Of a DNA stretch of 64,000 nt, positions 9,745 to 18,462 are shown piece by piece. A model generated the notes under the pieces. It had not been told where the DNA came from. It did no database searches and was given only the letters and a program-made list of their open reading frames with translations. Made by a program: the position numbers and the translations under genes. Origin of the DNA: Bacillota bacterium (GTDB lineage: Bacteria; Bacillota; Clostridia; Acetivibrionales; DTU013); assembly GCA_023409735.1 (NCBI GenBank), contig JAEYRB010000010.1, forward strand, positions 62,001 to 126,000. Direction: 5' to 3'. Every line of letters starts with the position of its first letter. Within the stretch, counting starts at the first letter, position 1.

Positions 9745-10731
9745 ATGAAAAAGGTTCTAGCTGTTCTTCTTGCTGTAATACTATTAATTGGTGTAAGTGC
9801 ATGTGAGTTACAGAAGTCGGGTTCCGATAAGAAAGGAAGCGGCCCTATCACTGTTGGCTTTGCACAGTGTAAAGCTGATGAATCCGATTGGCGCAAGGCT
9901 AATACTAAGTCTGTGCAGGATGCGCTTAGTGAAGCAAACGGCTTCAAACTGATTCTTGCTGACTCCAACAACGATGCAGCAAAGCAGGTATCTGACGTTC
10001 AGGGCTTTATCGACCAGGAGGTTGACTACATAATTATTGCCGCTGTTAATGCTGATGGTTGGGATACCGTTCTTGGGAATGCTAAAAAAGCCGGTATACC
10101 TGTTATTCTGATGGATCGCACAATAAATGCAAACGAAGATCTTTATAACTGTTGGCTCGGCGGCGGTTTCTATAACGAAGGTGTGAAGGCTACCGATTGG
10201 ATCTCAACGAGATTCACCAAGGATCAGAAGGTCAACATTGTAAACCTTCAGGGACAGTTGGGCGCTTCCGCTCAGGTAGGCCGCAGCCAGGCTCTTGATG
10301 ATGGAATTGCAAAAAACAGCAACTGGAAGCTGCTTGCTCGACAGACTGGTGACTGGAGTACTGATAAGGCAAAAGAAATCATGGCTTCCTGGATCAAGCA
10401 GTATGGCGACGATATCAACTGTGTTTATGCTGAGAACGACAATATGGCAGACGGAGCTATCCAGGCTCTCACAGAGGCAGGTAAAAAGGTTGGCGGAAAA
10501 GACGGTATAGCTATTATTTCCTTCGACGCCAATAGGGCATACCTGCAAATGACGCTGGAAGGCAAGATCAACTGTAATGTTGAGTGCAATCCTCTACTCG
10601 GCCCTGGAGTTGCTGCAATTATTAAAAAGATAGAAGACGGTGGAACTCCGAATAAGAAGGAATCTGTAGAGGAGTCAGCGTTCTATTATGACACTATAAC
10701 TCAGGAGATCATTGACGCACGTCCGTATTGA
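9745..10731 (+). CDS. Sugar-binding lipoprotein, YtfQ/RbsB-like, of CUT2 transporter
   Basis: A 328-residue type 1 periplasmic-binding lipoprotein. The ATG at 9745 is chosen because it follows GGAAAGGAAG and begins a good signal peptide (MKKVLAVLLAVILL) with lipid-acceptor Cys20; upstream in-frame ATGs would spoil the signal. Motifs VGFAQCKADESDWRKANT, DYIIIAAVNADGWD, PVILMDRTIN and ENDNMADGAI match the preceding paralogue position by position. It is probably the transport binding protein of the ATPase and permeases downstream. A hairpin after the stop (10785-10823) could protect or terminate the transcript, so that this protein is made in excess of the membrane components, as is usual for binding proteins. 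Confidence 0.92.
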   Translation: MKKVLAVLLAVILLIGVSACELQKSGSDKKGSGPITVGFAQCKADESDWRKANTKSVQDALSEANGFKLILADSNNDAAKQVSDVQGFIDQEVDYIIIAAVNADGWDTVLGNAKKAGIPVILMDRTINANEDLYNCWLGGGFYNEGVKATDWISTRFTKDQKVNIVNLQGQLGASAQVGRSQALDDGIAKNSNWKLLARQTGDWSTDKAKEIMASWIKQYGDDINCVYAENDNMADGAIQALTEAGKKVGGKDGIAIISFDANRAYLQMTLEGKINCNVECNPLLGPGVAAIIKKIEDGGTPNKKESVEESAFYYDTITQEIIDARPY

Positions 10732-10784
10732 TTGGCGATGACTATATAAATAGAATTAATTGTTTATCTTAGTTCTTTTAGTTG

Positions 10785-10823
10785 TTCGGTTCGGAGAGCC
10801 TTATGGTTTTTCTCCGAGCCGAA
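10785..10823 (+). terminator. Hairpin after binding-protein gene (partial terminator or mRNA stabiliser)
   Basis: A 13-bp stem (TTCGGTTCGGAGA pairs with TCTCCGAGCCGAA, one G-U pair) with a 13-base loop is followed by ATCTTTT. It sits between the binding-protein gene and the ATPase gene, where attenuating hairpins often set binding protein above transporter expression. Confidence 0.6.
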
Positions 10824-10835
10824 ATCTTTTAGTAA

Positions 10836-10896
10836 TGGCGTTGTACCTACGGTCTACAGCAAAAAGTAGAGGAGGGCTCGATGCCCGCCAGACTTT
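10836..10896. repeat. 61-bp interspersed repeat, copy A
   Basis: This segment begins TGGCGTTGTACCTACGG and ends GAGGGCTCGATGCCC...GACTTT. It matches 29035-29095 over its full 61 bases with six substitutions and no gaps. Both copies lie just after a hairpin that follows a sugar-binding-protein gene. It contains a small GGGC/GCCC stem. No coding frame is shared with known genes. Nature unknown. Confidence 0.75.
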
Positions 10897-11022
10897 AGCA
10901 TCTATCAGATTGAACTTATCCGGTATGCGAACCATTTTATGTTTCAATAGGGGTCATGATGTCTATTGCATCGTTGAAGATATAATGTCAGGTAGTCATA
11001 AAAATAAGGTGGGCATTACTTT

Positions 11023-12699
11023 ATGAATACAATCAAAAATAATAAAAACATATCAGGACGCATGGGTGAGCAGTGCAGCGGGAGCGGAACGGCCAGCCCC
11101 GGACGCATGGGCGAACAGTGCAGCGGGAGCGGTACGACCGGCCCCGGACGTATGGACGAGCAGCAGGCTTCATCTGAGACAAGCACTCACACTCTCTCGA
11201 TGAGCGGCATAGGAAAGTCGTTCCCCGGTGTTCGTGCACTTCATAATGTTGATTTTAAGCTGCGGTGCGGCGAGATACATGCACTGATGGGAGAGAATGG
11301 TGCCGGTAAGTCAACGCTTGTCAAGGTCTTGACAGGAGTTTATCTCATGGATGAGGGCACTATTAGACTGGATGGGAGACCTGTAGTGATACGTTCGACG
11401 CAGGACGCCCAAAAACATGGTATAAGCACAGTTTACCAAGAGGTAAATCTATGCTGGAATCTAACAGTTGCTGAAAATCTTTTTCTGGGACGCGAGCCTC
11501 GCACAATGGGCTTGATTAATTGGAGAAAGATGAATTGCAAGGCTGCTGAGCTATTGCAGAAGCTTAATATATCTGCCGATCCGACGGCGCAGTTGGATAG
11601 CTACTCAATAGCGATCCAACAGATGATTGCAATTGCACGTGCTGTAAATACGGAATGTAAATATTTGATTCTTGATGAACCAACCTCGTCTCTTGATGCT
11701 GACGAGGTAAAAAAGCTTTTTACGCTTATGCGACAACTCAAGGATGCTGGTGTTGGGATTGTATTTATCACACATTTTCTAGAGCAAGTCTACGAAATAT
11801 GTGACCGCATAACAGTGCTGAGAAACGGCGAGCTGGTTGGTGAATATGAGGTAGAAAATCTACCGCGGCTTGAACTTGTAACAAAGATGATGGGTAAGGA
11901 AATCGAAAATCTTTCTGAACTCAATGTAGATAAAGATGAATCAAGGTTTGAAGGAGAGGTGCCTGTCATAGAAGCACTTGATCTATCAAGTGGCGCCTCC
12001 AGGGTTGCGCCCTTCAGCCTGAAAATGTACAAGGGTGAGGTCGTTGGCTTCAGCGGACTGCTTGGCTCCGGCCGAAGCGAGCTGGTGAGAACAGTATACG
12101 GTGCTGATAAGGCTGTTTATGGACAGCTTCTCATAAAAGGAAAAAGAGTGAGGATAAAGAAACCATTAGAGGCAATGAAGCAAGGAATGGCGTACTTGCC
12201 TGAAGACAGAAAATCTGACGGCATTTTTGCAGACCTTTCGGTAAGGGAAAATATTATTATTGCACTGCAGGCAAAACAAGGGCTCCTTAAGCGTTTGACC
12301 CGAAAGGAAATGGAAAAATATGCTGATGAATATATTAAGCTGCTCAATATTAAGACTGCGAGCATTGAAACACCGATAAAGAGCCTCTCCGGCGGGAACC
12401 AGCAAAAGGTAATTCTAGCGCGTTGGTTGCTTATCGATCCGGAGCTTATGATATTGGACGAACCAACCCGAGGAATTGATGTGGGTACTAAGACAGAAAT
12501 ACAAAAGCTTATATTGAAGCTTGCCAGTGAGGGAAAGAGCGTAGCTTTCATTTCCTCAGAAACGGATGAAATGCTCAGAACCTGTTCGAGAATGGTTGTT
12601 ATGAGAGATAGGCGCAAGGTTGGTGAACTGACACAGGGTGAGCTTGATCAAAGTACGATTATGAGGACAATAGCTGGGAGGGAGAATGGCAATGAGTAG
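11023..12699 (+). CDS. CUT2 sugar ABC transporter ATP-binding protein with repeat-derived N-terminal extension
   Basis: A 558-residue protein with two ABC domains in tandem, as in RbsA/YtfR/MglA. The first has Walker A GENGAGKST, an atypical signature region and Walker B YLILDEPTSSLD. The second has the usual degenerate Walker A (SGLLGSGRSE), signature LSGGNQQKV and LMILDEPTRGIDVG. It energises import with the two permeases that follow; its stop overlaps the first permease start by 14 bases. The normal family N-terminus would begin near SMSGIGKSFPG at about residue 63. Here about 55 extra residues precede it, encoded largely by a 45-bp repeat (GRMGEQCSGSGT...). AAGGTGG precedes the ATG at 11023, and later in-frame ATGs lack such a site, so the extension is probably translated. 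Confidence 0.92.
   Translation: MNTIKNNKNISGRMGEQCSGSGTASPGRMGEQCSGSGTTGPGRMDEQQASSETSTHTLSMSGIGKSFPGVRALHNVDFKLRCGEIHALMGENGAGKSTLVKVLTGVYLMDEGTIRLDGRPVVIRSTQDAQKHGISTVYQEVNLCWNLTVAENLFLGREPRTMGLINWRKMNCKAAELLQKLNISADPTAQLDSYSIAIQQMIAIARAVNTECKYLILDEPTSSLDADEVKKLFTLMRQLKDAGVGIVFITHFLEQVYEICDRITVLRNGELVGEYEVENLPRLELVTKMMGKEIENLSELNVDKDESRFEGEVPVIEALDLSSGASRVAPFSLKMYKGEVVGFSGLLGSGRSELVRTVYGADKAVYGQLLIKGKRVRIKKPLEAMKQGMAYLPEDRKSDGIFADLSVRENIIIALQAKQGLLKRLTRKEMEKYADEYIKLLNIKTASIETPIKSLSGGNQQKVILARWLLIDPELMILDEPTRGIDVGTKTEIQKLILKLASEGKSVAFISSETDEMLRTCSRMVVMRDRRKVGELTQGELDQSTIMRTIAGRENGNE
11056..11163 (+). repeat. 45-bp GC-rich coding tandem repeat, 2.4 copies
   Basis: Units are 11056-11100, 11101-11145 and a partial 11146-11163. 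Each starts GGACGCATGGG and encodes GRMGEQCSGSGT plus three variable residues. It is much richer in G and C than the flanks. The core GCATGGGCGAGCAG also occurs at 54042-54055, beside another dispersed repeat. Confidence 0.85.
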
Positions 12700-13786
12700 T
12701 AACAATAATTCAAATAGATCTATCAGGTCTGCTTTAAAGCTGCTTTCGAAGAGCCTGGCGAGCAGCCGCTTAACCTTCCCGCTGGTGATTTTGCTTATCG
12801 TTGTGGTTCAGAACATTATTACAACACCAACATTTTTTCATATATCGATCACCAACGGTCTACTTTCAGGATATATACCTGATATTCTGGATGAAGCCAG
12901 CCTGCTTGTTATTGTGACAATGGGCATGACTCTGGTCATAGCGGCAACAGGCGGCGTTGATATCAGTGTAGGTCCCATTATGGCCATTGCAGCCAGCTTC
13001 AGTGGCTTGCTGCTAAATGGTGCAGAATACAGAACTGATGTATTTCATAGTCCATATTTATTGGCGCTGGTTGTAGGGCTGCTTGGAGGAGCTCTGTGCG
13101 GTGCTTTTAATGGCTTTCTGGTGGCAGGCTTAAAGATCCAACCAATGATAGCCACTCTAGTTCTGTTTACTGCCGGACGTTCCATAGCAAAGCAGATCAC
13201 TCATGGACAGACTATTTATAATATGAATCCGGCGTATAAATGGTTAGGGGTTCAAGTACCCGGTATACCGATAAGAACAACAATTATTGTCTCAATTGTG
13301 ATCGTCATACTTGTTGTACTGCTCATAAAGCTGACAAGCTTGGGCCTTTATATCCAAAGTGTTGGGATAAATGGTTCATCCTCGCGTCTTGTAGGGCTTA
13401 ATTCCCGCACCATGAAATTTATAGTATTCATAATCTGCGGAGTATTAGCGGCAGTAGCCGGACTTGTCGGGTCCAGCAGTCTGGGAAGTGTAAATTCGGG
13501 GGAATTGGGCTGGGGCATCGAGATGGACGCAATATTAGCGGTAGCTTTAGGCGGAAATTTGCTGAGCGGCGGTAAATTCAGCATAGCAGGTTCTGTTATA
13601 GGAGCGTATACCATCCAGGCTATTACTACGACTCTATATGCCATGAATGTACGTGCAGACCAGTTGAATGTATTTAAAGCGTTTATCATTATAGTTATCA
13701 TTGTTGCCAACAGTGACGTATTCAAGGGGAAAATCGCGAAATTGACTCGTAAGGTATTCGGCAAGAATGTATCCATCGGAGGTTAG
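12686..13786 (+). CDS. CUT2 sugar ABC transporter permease (first)
   Basis: A 366-residue polytopic membrane protein of the RbsC/YtfT/YjfF family, with about ten hydrophobic segments. The family motif region LVIAATGGVDISVGPIMA marks the conserved loop after the second or third segment, and GGNLLSGGKFSIAGSVIGA is the conserved C-terminal cytoplasmic and membrane region. ATG at 12686 or 12692 both fit; GGGAGGGAG precedes them. It overlaps the ATPase gene end by 14 bases, so it is translationally coupled. It forms a heterodimeric channel with the next gene. Confidence 0.93.
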   Translation: MAMSSNNNSNRSIRSALKLLSKSLASSRLTFPLVILLIVVVQNIITTPTFFHISITNGLLSGYIPDILDEASLLVIVTMGMTLVIAATGGVDISVGPIMAIAASFSGLLLNGAEYRTDVFHSPYLLALVVGLLGGALCGAFNGFLVAGLKIQPMIATLVLFTAGRSIAKQITHGQTIYNMNPAYKWLGVQVPGIPIRTTIIVSIVIVILVVLLIKLTSLGLYIQSVGINGSSSRLVGLNSRTMKFIVFIICGVLAAVAGLVGSSSLGSVNSGELGWGIEMDAILAVALGGNLLSGGKFSIAGSVIGAYTIQAITTTLYAMNVRADQLNVFKAFIIIVIIVANSDVFKGKIAKLTRKVFGKNVSIGG

Positions 13787-13790
13787 AACA

Positions 13791-14912
13791 ATGAAGAACA
13801 TTAAGAATGATACTATATCAGGCTCGGAGCTTTTAGTAAAACGAAAGGGTGTAAGCAACACAGGAGTACTGCTGATAATTACTATATCTCTTTTTATTTT
13901 TCTTTATATTGTCTCATTGATCTCTTTTTCAGATAGTAACTTTGCTAAATATTCTGTATTTTTTAATTTATTCAACAACAAAGCCTACCTGCTGATGCTT
14001 GCCTTGGGGCTGACGGTCGTGATGGTAACGGGAAGTATAGACATCTCGGTCGGCGGTGTTACAGGCTTAGTCAGTATGGTTATCGCTGCGACGCTCATGG
14101 AAAATGAAGTAAACACCTTGTGGACTATACCGGTCGCGCTTGGAATAGGGTTGGTGTTTGGTATTGTCCAGGGCTATCTGATCTCCTACTTGGAGATTCA
14201 GCCGTTTATTGTAACACTTTCAGGCATGTTCTTTGCACGCGGTATGATAAGTGTGATAAACACTAATTCCGTGCCGATAACGGATCCACTGTTCATGAGC
14301 TGGTCAAGTGCCAAGGTGTATATCCCATTTTTGTTCAATGAGCGCAGAAACGGTACGCATGACGTGGCATACCTTACTCCTGCAGCAATAGTTGCTATAA
14401 TTGTATTAGTAGTTATAATTATTGTACTCAAAAAAACAAAGTTTGGACGTTCACTCTATGCAATAGGAGGTAGTACGCAGAGTGCGCTGCTGATGGGTAT
14501 CAATGTTAAAAGAATCAGGTTTATGGCGCATGTGCTTTGCGGCTTGCTTGCCGGTATTGGAGGATTTCTTTACACTCTTTTTGCTCCCTCGGGCAATCCC
14601 GGAAATGGTTACGGCTATGAAATCGATGCTATTTCCTCAAGTGTAATAGGCGGCGCTATGCTGACTGGCGGTATTGGCCTTCCCATCGGTACACTATTCG
14701 GAGTTATGATAAATGCTCTTATAGAGCGCGTAGTGCCGCTGCTTGGTATTGTTGATGCCTCATGGCCAAGGATCATCACCTCAATATTTTTGTTTGCCTT
14801 CATAGTTCTTCAGAGCATTTTCGCCAGTGCAAGTAAAAAGGGCGGCTTAAAGTTGTTGTTGCCCGGATGGATAAGTCCGAGAAGGAATAATAAGCATGGA
14901 GCAGATATATAA
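13791..14912 (+). CDS. CUT2 sugar ABC transporter permease (second)
   Basis: A 373-residue permease of the same family as its upstream neighbour, related to YjfF. It carries VMVTGSIDISVGGVTGL and GGAMLTGGIGLPIGTLFG, the matching conserved regions. ATG at 13791 is preferred over 13767 because CGGAGG lies eight bases before it and the gene then starts four bases after the previous stop. The last codons lie inside a 23-bp tandem duplication (14901-14954), so the very C-terminus (ADI) is probably a recent rearrangement product. With the upstream genes it completes a five-gene importer set. Confidence 0.92.
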   Translation: MKNIKNDTISGSELLVKRKGVSNTGVLLIITISLFIFLYIVSLISFSDSNFAKYSVFFNLFNNKAYLLMLALGLTVVMVTGSIDISVGGVTGLVSMVIAATLMENEVNTLWTIPVALGIGLVFGIVQGYLISYLEIQPFIVTLSGMFFARGMISVINTNSVPITDPLFMSWSSAKVYIPFLFNERRNGTHDVAYLTPAAIVAIIVLVVIIIVLKKTKFGRSLYAIGGSTQSALLMGINVKRIRFMAHVLCGLLAGIGGFLYTLFAPSGNPGNGYGYEIDAISSSVIGGAMLTGGIGLPIGTLFGVMINALIERVVPLLGIVDASWPRIITSIFLFAFIVLQSIFASASKKGGLKLLLPGWISPRRNNKHGADI

Positions 14913-14954
14913 TCTTAATGTAAGCAGATATATAATCTTAATGTAAGCAGATAT
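14901..14954. repeat. 23-bp tandem repeat spanning a stop codon
   Basis: GCAGATATATAATCTTAATG plus TAA is repeated exactly at 14901-14923 and 14924-14946, with a third partial copy at 14947-14954. The first copy contains the stop codon of the permease gene, so the duplication lies in the 3' end of the operon. Confidence 0.9.
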
Positions 14955-15253
14955 GTTTTTTTTAAGCAAATATAATACGGCTAGGTTTATTAACATAATT
15001 AATACTTAGAAATTGATAGACAAAAAGAAAAAGTGAATATATACTGATTTTGGAATATTATGGGAAAACTATAATTATACTCATACTTATGTTATATATG
15101 TTCGACATCGTGATTTGTTACCGTTGCTGCATTGCATAAACAATACTAAATGGGCTTTAACCAGGATAAATGGTAAAACACAGTCCATAGTAATTTAATG
15201 GATATGCTGCCAAAGTATACGGCTCTAATCTGTACGCGATTGGAGGTAATCAT
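14955..15253. other. Intergenic AT-rich region
   Basis: This gap follows the CUT2 operon and precedes a truncated kinase gene. It is AT-rich with no long open frame. TGGAGG at 15241-15246 is the ribosome-binding site of the kinase remnant. No convincing terminator for the transporter operon was found here. Confidence 0.4.
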
Positions 15254-15526
15254 GTGTTCAAGACAAATGGATCCAGCTTCTTAAACTATTTAACAATTTC
15301 GCAAAAGATGGTACTTATATTTCTGGGATCTGTGATCCTGCCTCTTATAATACAAAACTTCTTTTACTACAGAGATACAGAAAAAAACATACAGTCCGAG
15401 ATGATGCTAAGTATAAAAAGCTCGCTTGACAATACTACAAACAAGGTCAGTGGGGCTTTTTCTAATGTATGGAAGGAAATGGGCTGGAATATACGAGTAT
15501 TATACCAATATAAATACAAAAAGTAA
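15254..15526 (+). pseudogene. Sensor histidine kinase N-terminal fragment
   Basis: An intact start (GTG after GGAGG) leads into NYLTISQKMVLIFLGSVILP, then YYRDTEKNIQSEM and SSLDNTTNKVSGAFSNV, which are typical of the first membrane segment and the start of the extracellular sensor of YesM-type kinases (normally about 570-600 residues). After about 75 residues the similarity breaks off near base 15470 and the frame ends at 15526. No HAMP, H box or ATPase domain follows. It is read as a deletion remnant; a frameshift alone is excluded because the remaining domains are absent in all frames. Confidence 0.75.
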
Positions 15527-15616
15527 TATAATAATGATTTCTTTAACTTATTATTAACAAATTATCTAAAAATATGGTATATTCTTGTCTTAAAGAATCG
15601 ATCATATAGAAATGAC

Positions 15617-16588
15617 TTGAAAGGGTTGACTAATATTTTTAATTTTAAACGAAACACACTTTTAATATTATTAATAACTTTTATAGTACTATTACTATGT
15701 TCATGCTCAAATATAGCAGCAAATGTTAGTGAAAATGATGTGTCGTCAATTTTACAACCAAAAACTTCGCAATCAACTTTTAACATTATTCAAAATTTGA
15801 TCGTTAATGTTGATGAAAAAGGAGAAAATAAAAATATATATTTACTAAACGATAATAATATTTTGAAAATAAAAATAGAAAATAATATTTTAACATTAGG
15901 CAATATTGCTGCTGACATGGACGAGAAGTATGTTGTTAAAGTTTTAGTTGGTGAAGATAATAAAAAATATATCCTCGTATATAAGTATTTTTTAATAGGA
16001 AGTCCATCTGGCGAAGAAGATCATTTATATTTGATTAAATACACAAATAAAGATTCAATGGAAATCCTTTGGAATGGTAATTTACCAGAGTATAAATTTG
16101 AATATATTGATAAAAAAATAAGATTAACTTTTGTCGATTCGAATAAAGTAATTGAAGGTGACATAAGTAATATTGTTAAATCAATGGAAGCTCAAAAAGA
16201 GAGAGTAGAACCTTTAACATTAAACGAATTTTTCAATGGAAAAGTAATATTTGGACTTACTGATGTTGAATCACAGGATTATAATGGGGATGGGTATGAT
16301 GAAATTATAACAAAGCACGATGTTTTTAATGAAGAGTTATGTATGTATCTTTCATCAATTTATACCATATGGAGTATAAAAAACGATAACGTTTATATAT
16401 ACAAAAGATTTACTGCTGATATACGTAGTCCTGAAATAGTAGTAATTAATGGTATCGTTGAAAATGGGTATTTAAATTACGATAAACTAGATTCTTTATT
16501 TGATGGTGAAAATTATTCGGAATATTTAAATCAATTAGTTAGAAGAGAAGTAATAAAAATACAAAACTCTAAAGTAATTTTTAAATAA
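15617..16588 (+). CDS. Hypothetical AT-rich lipoprotein with FG-GAP-like calcium loop
   Basis: A 323-residue protein that I do not recognise. The N-terminus is a lipoprotein signal (hydrophobic stretch to LLLCSC, probable lipid-acceptor Cys30). Near residue 220 the motif SQDYNGDGYDEIIT has the D-x-N-x-D-G-x-x-D pattern of calcium-binding FG-GAP/VCBS or EF-hand-like loops. The start is uncertain: TTG at 15617 is the first in-frame choice and no strong ribosome-binding site is present. TTAACA and TATATT hexamers lie upstream as a weak promoter. Base composition is visibly more AT-rich than all neighbours and codon choice leans to A/T endings, so it was probably acquired from another genome. It sits between two truncated transporter/sensor gene fragments. 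Confidence 0.6.
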   Translation: MKGLTNIFNFKRNTLLILLITFIVLLLCSCSNIAANVSENDVSSILQPKTSQSTFNIIQNLIVNVDEKGENKNIYLLNDNNILKIKIENNILTLGNIAADMDEKYVVKVLVGEDNKKYILVYKYFLIGSPSGEEDHLYLIKYTNKDSMEILWNGNLPEYKFEYIDKKIRLTFVDSNKVIEGDISNIVKSMEAQKERVEPLTLNEFFNGKVIFGLTDVESQDYNGDGYDEIITKHDVFNEELCMYLSSIYTIWSIKNDNVYIYKRFTADIRSPEIVVINGIVENGYLNYDKLDSLFDGENYSEYLNQLVRREVIKIQNSKVIFK

Positions 16589-16841
16589 AAATGTGAATAT
16601 TGATTTATAAAGGTGGAAGAATGGTAATAATGGAGTACCGGACCATAATCATAGCCACCGGCTTAAAGCATTACAAACCCGAAACGACATAGAATGCCCA
16701 GGAAATGCCCAAGGATCTGCTGGACAAACTTGAAGAAAGTGATAGATATCCTAACTCTATTGCATCCTGGAACGGAATAACTGGCCACAGCTTTCTATCT
16801 ACTTCAAAAAAAGACCATCCTATTAGGGATGGTCTCTGTAA
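16589..16841. other. Degenerate segment between lipoprotein and permease remnant
   Basis: One frame reads from ATG 16621 with a single internal TAG at about 16690 and continues to about 16840, encoding PKDLLDKLEESDRYPNS and similar. I do not recognise it. It may be the tail of a broken gene. A terminator-like hairpin with its T tract on the minus strand ends the segment (16805-16835). Confidence 0.35.
16805..16835 (-). terminator. Terminator-like hairpin facing the minus strand
   Basis: AGACCATCC (16812-16820) pairs perfectly with GGATGGTCT (16827-16835) around a six-base loop. A run of A on its left gives a T tract when read on the minus strand. No minus-strand gene is present upstream of it, so it is probably the relic of a lost gene. 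Confidence 0.5.
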
Positions 16842-17237
16842 ATGCTTATTTATTGGTTTCCTGCAATTAGAATTATCGCAGCAATGTCAGCAATTGATCC
16901 TCAGCTTTATGAATCTTGTGAAATAGATGGTGGAAACCGTTACCATAAAATTTGGCATATTACACTTCCCGGAATTCGTCAGACAATCATAGTGCTCTTG
17001 ATTATGAATATCGGGTTTATAATGAATGCCGGTTTCGAAATTCAGTATTTGCTAGGAAGAGGTCTGGTAATGGATGTTTCAGAAACAATTGATATTTTTG
17101 TTCTGAAATATGGTATCACACTAGGCAATTATTCCTTAGGTACTGCGAGCGGCATCTTTAAATCGGTGATCTCCATTACACTGATAGCTTTAACAAATTA
17201 CTTCTCTAAAAAAATGGATGGAGAAAGTGTATTCTAA
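16842..17237 (+). pseudogene. LplB-type sugar permease C-terminal fragment
   Basis: The 131-codon frame is the last 40 percent of a CUT1 permease of the LplB/YteP type, normally 290-320 residues. It has the ABC-coupling EAA-like loop AIDPQLYESCEIDGGN followed by KIWHITLPGI, then two membrane segments ending in NYFSKKMDGESVF. The N-terminal membrane segments are missing and nothing like them occurs upstream. It is followed after 14 bases by an intact partner permease, so it marks one edge of a deletion. It might still be expressed but cannot form a normal channel. Confidence 0.8.
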
Positions 17238-17251
17238 GGAGGGAGACGACA

Positions 17252-18169
17252 ATGACTCAGGGTGTACGTAAAATAAATAAAATAAGGCTTGAACCGATTA
17301 TCTTTTATACTGTTAATACTATTATCATGCTGCTTGTAATTGTAGTTATGGTTTACCCTTTCTGGAATACAATTGCGGTATCTCTTAATGATTCGCAGGA
17401 TACATTAAAGGGCGGTATTACTTTTTTCCCACGTGATTTTTCTCTGTATAATTACGAAACGGTATTTAAAAACGATCTTCTGGTAATTGCATCCAGAAAC
17501 TCTGTATTGCGTACTGTAATCGCTACGATTTTAGGTGTTTTTACATCGGCACTGGTAGGATATGTCTTATCGCGTCGAGAATTCCTCTGGCGAAAATTTG
17601 TTACAAGGTATTTCCTTGTAACCATGTATGTGTCGGCCGGATTAATTCCGACATACTTTTTGATCAGAGACCTGAATATGATAAATAACTTTGCAGTATA
17701 CATCTTCCCTACACTAATAAGTGCTTTTAATATTATTGTAGTGCGGGCTTATATGGAATCGTTGCCAAGTAGTCTTGTTGAGGCAGCTCAGATAGATGGA
17801 GCAGGTCATTTCAGATGCTTTGCGCAGATCATCCTTCCTATCTGTAAGCCGGTTCTTGCAACTATAGCATTGTGGTGTGCAGTTGGTGCCTGGAATCAAT
17901 GGTTTGATACATTTATTTACTGTTCCAGTGACGATAATCTTACAACTCTGCAGTTTGAAATGATGAAGATGATTTCTGCCACTATGAGTGCAGGAACAAA
18001 CAAAAGTGCCGATGCAATTTATGGTAAGCAAGTTGTAGTAGACTCAGTAACTCCTGTTTCTATCCGTACAGCTGTTACAGTTGTTGCATCTGTCCCGATT
18101 CTGGTTGTTTATCCGTTCCTCCAGAAATATTTCGTGAATGGTGTTATGATTGGTGCAGTGAAGGGCTAA
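17252..18169 (+). CDS. CUT1 carbohydrate ABC transporter permease, LplC/YtcP-like
   Basis: A full-length 305-residue permease with six predicted membrane segments. The EAA loop is in LVEAAQIDGAGHFRCFAQIILP, and the C-terminus FVNGVMIGAVKG is typical of LplC/YtcP proteins. AAGGAGGGAG precedes the ATG. Its partner permease directly upstream is truncated, and no cognate binding protein lies next to it, so it is probably an orphan of a decayed locus. It could pair with the similar LplB-type protein encoded at 25196-26116 (inference). A terminator follows at 18319-18350. Confidence 0.9.
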   Translation: MTQGVRKINKIRLEPIIFYTVNTIIMLLVIVVMVYPFWNTIAVSLNDSQDTLKGGITFFPRDFSLYNYETVFKNDLLVIASRNSVLRTVIATILGVFTSALVGYVLSRREFLWRKFVTRYFLVTMYVSAGLIPTYFLIRDLNMINNFAVYIFPTLISAFNIIVVRAYMESLPSSLVEAAQIDGAGHFRCFAQIILPICKPVLATIALWCAVGAWNQWFDTFIYCSSDDNLTTLQFEMMKMISATMSAGTNKSADAIYGKQVVVDSVTPVSIRTAVTVVASVPILVVYPFLQKYFVNGVMIGAVKG

Positions 18170-18318
18170 AGTCAATTGCAGCTTAAAGATGCTTTTGATA
18201 TTGGACAGGATATTAAGATAGTGCTAATGTCATTAATATCATTTGCACATAAAATATTTGTCACAGGGGTGCTAATTTATGATGAAGGACTATATTGAAT
18301 AAATTATTAATATTTTAC

Positions 18319-18350
18319 AACCGTACCTTTAAGATACGGTTTATTTTTAT
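18319..18350 (+). terminator. Rho-independent terminator
   Basis: AACCGTA pairs with TACGGTT around a nine-base loop and is followed by a T-rich run (ATTTTTAT). It ends the permease transcript. Confidence 0.75.
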
Positions 18351-18462
18351 CAATTCCTACAATATTTCATATAAAAGTAACATATTGTCATATTTGTTCA
18401 CAAAATAATTGATAAATATAATATAATTTAGGTAATAATAGAATAAAATGGAGCCAACATAA

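Noticed and set aside
10760..11026. An 88-codon frame between the binding protein and the ABC ATPase
   Set aside because: It crosses a hairpin and the 61-bp repeat, lacks a ribosome-binding site and has no recognisable similarity.
16705..16926. A 73-codon plus-strand frame before the permease fragment
   Set aside because: Runs through a hairpin and then out of frame into the permease remnant; described only as degenerate sequence.
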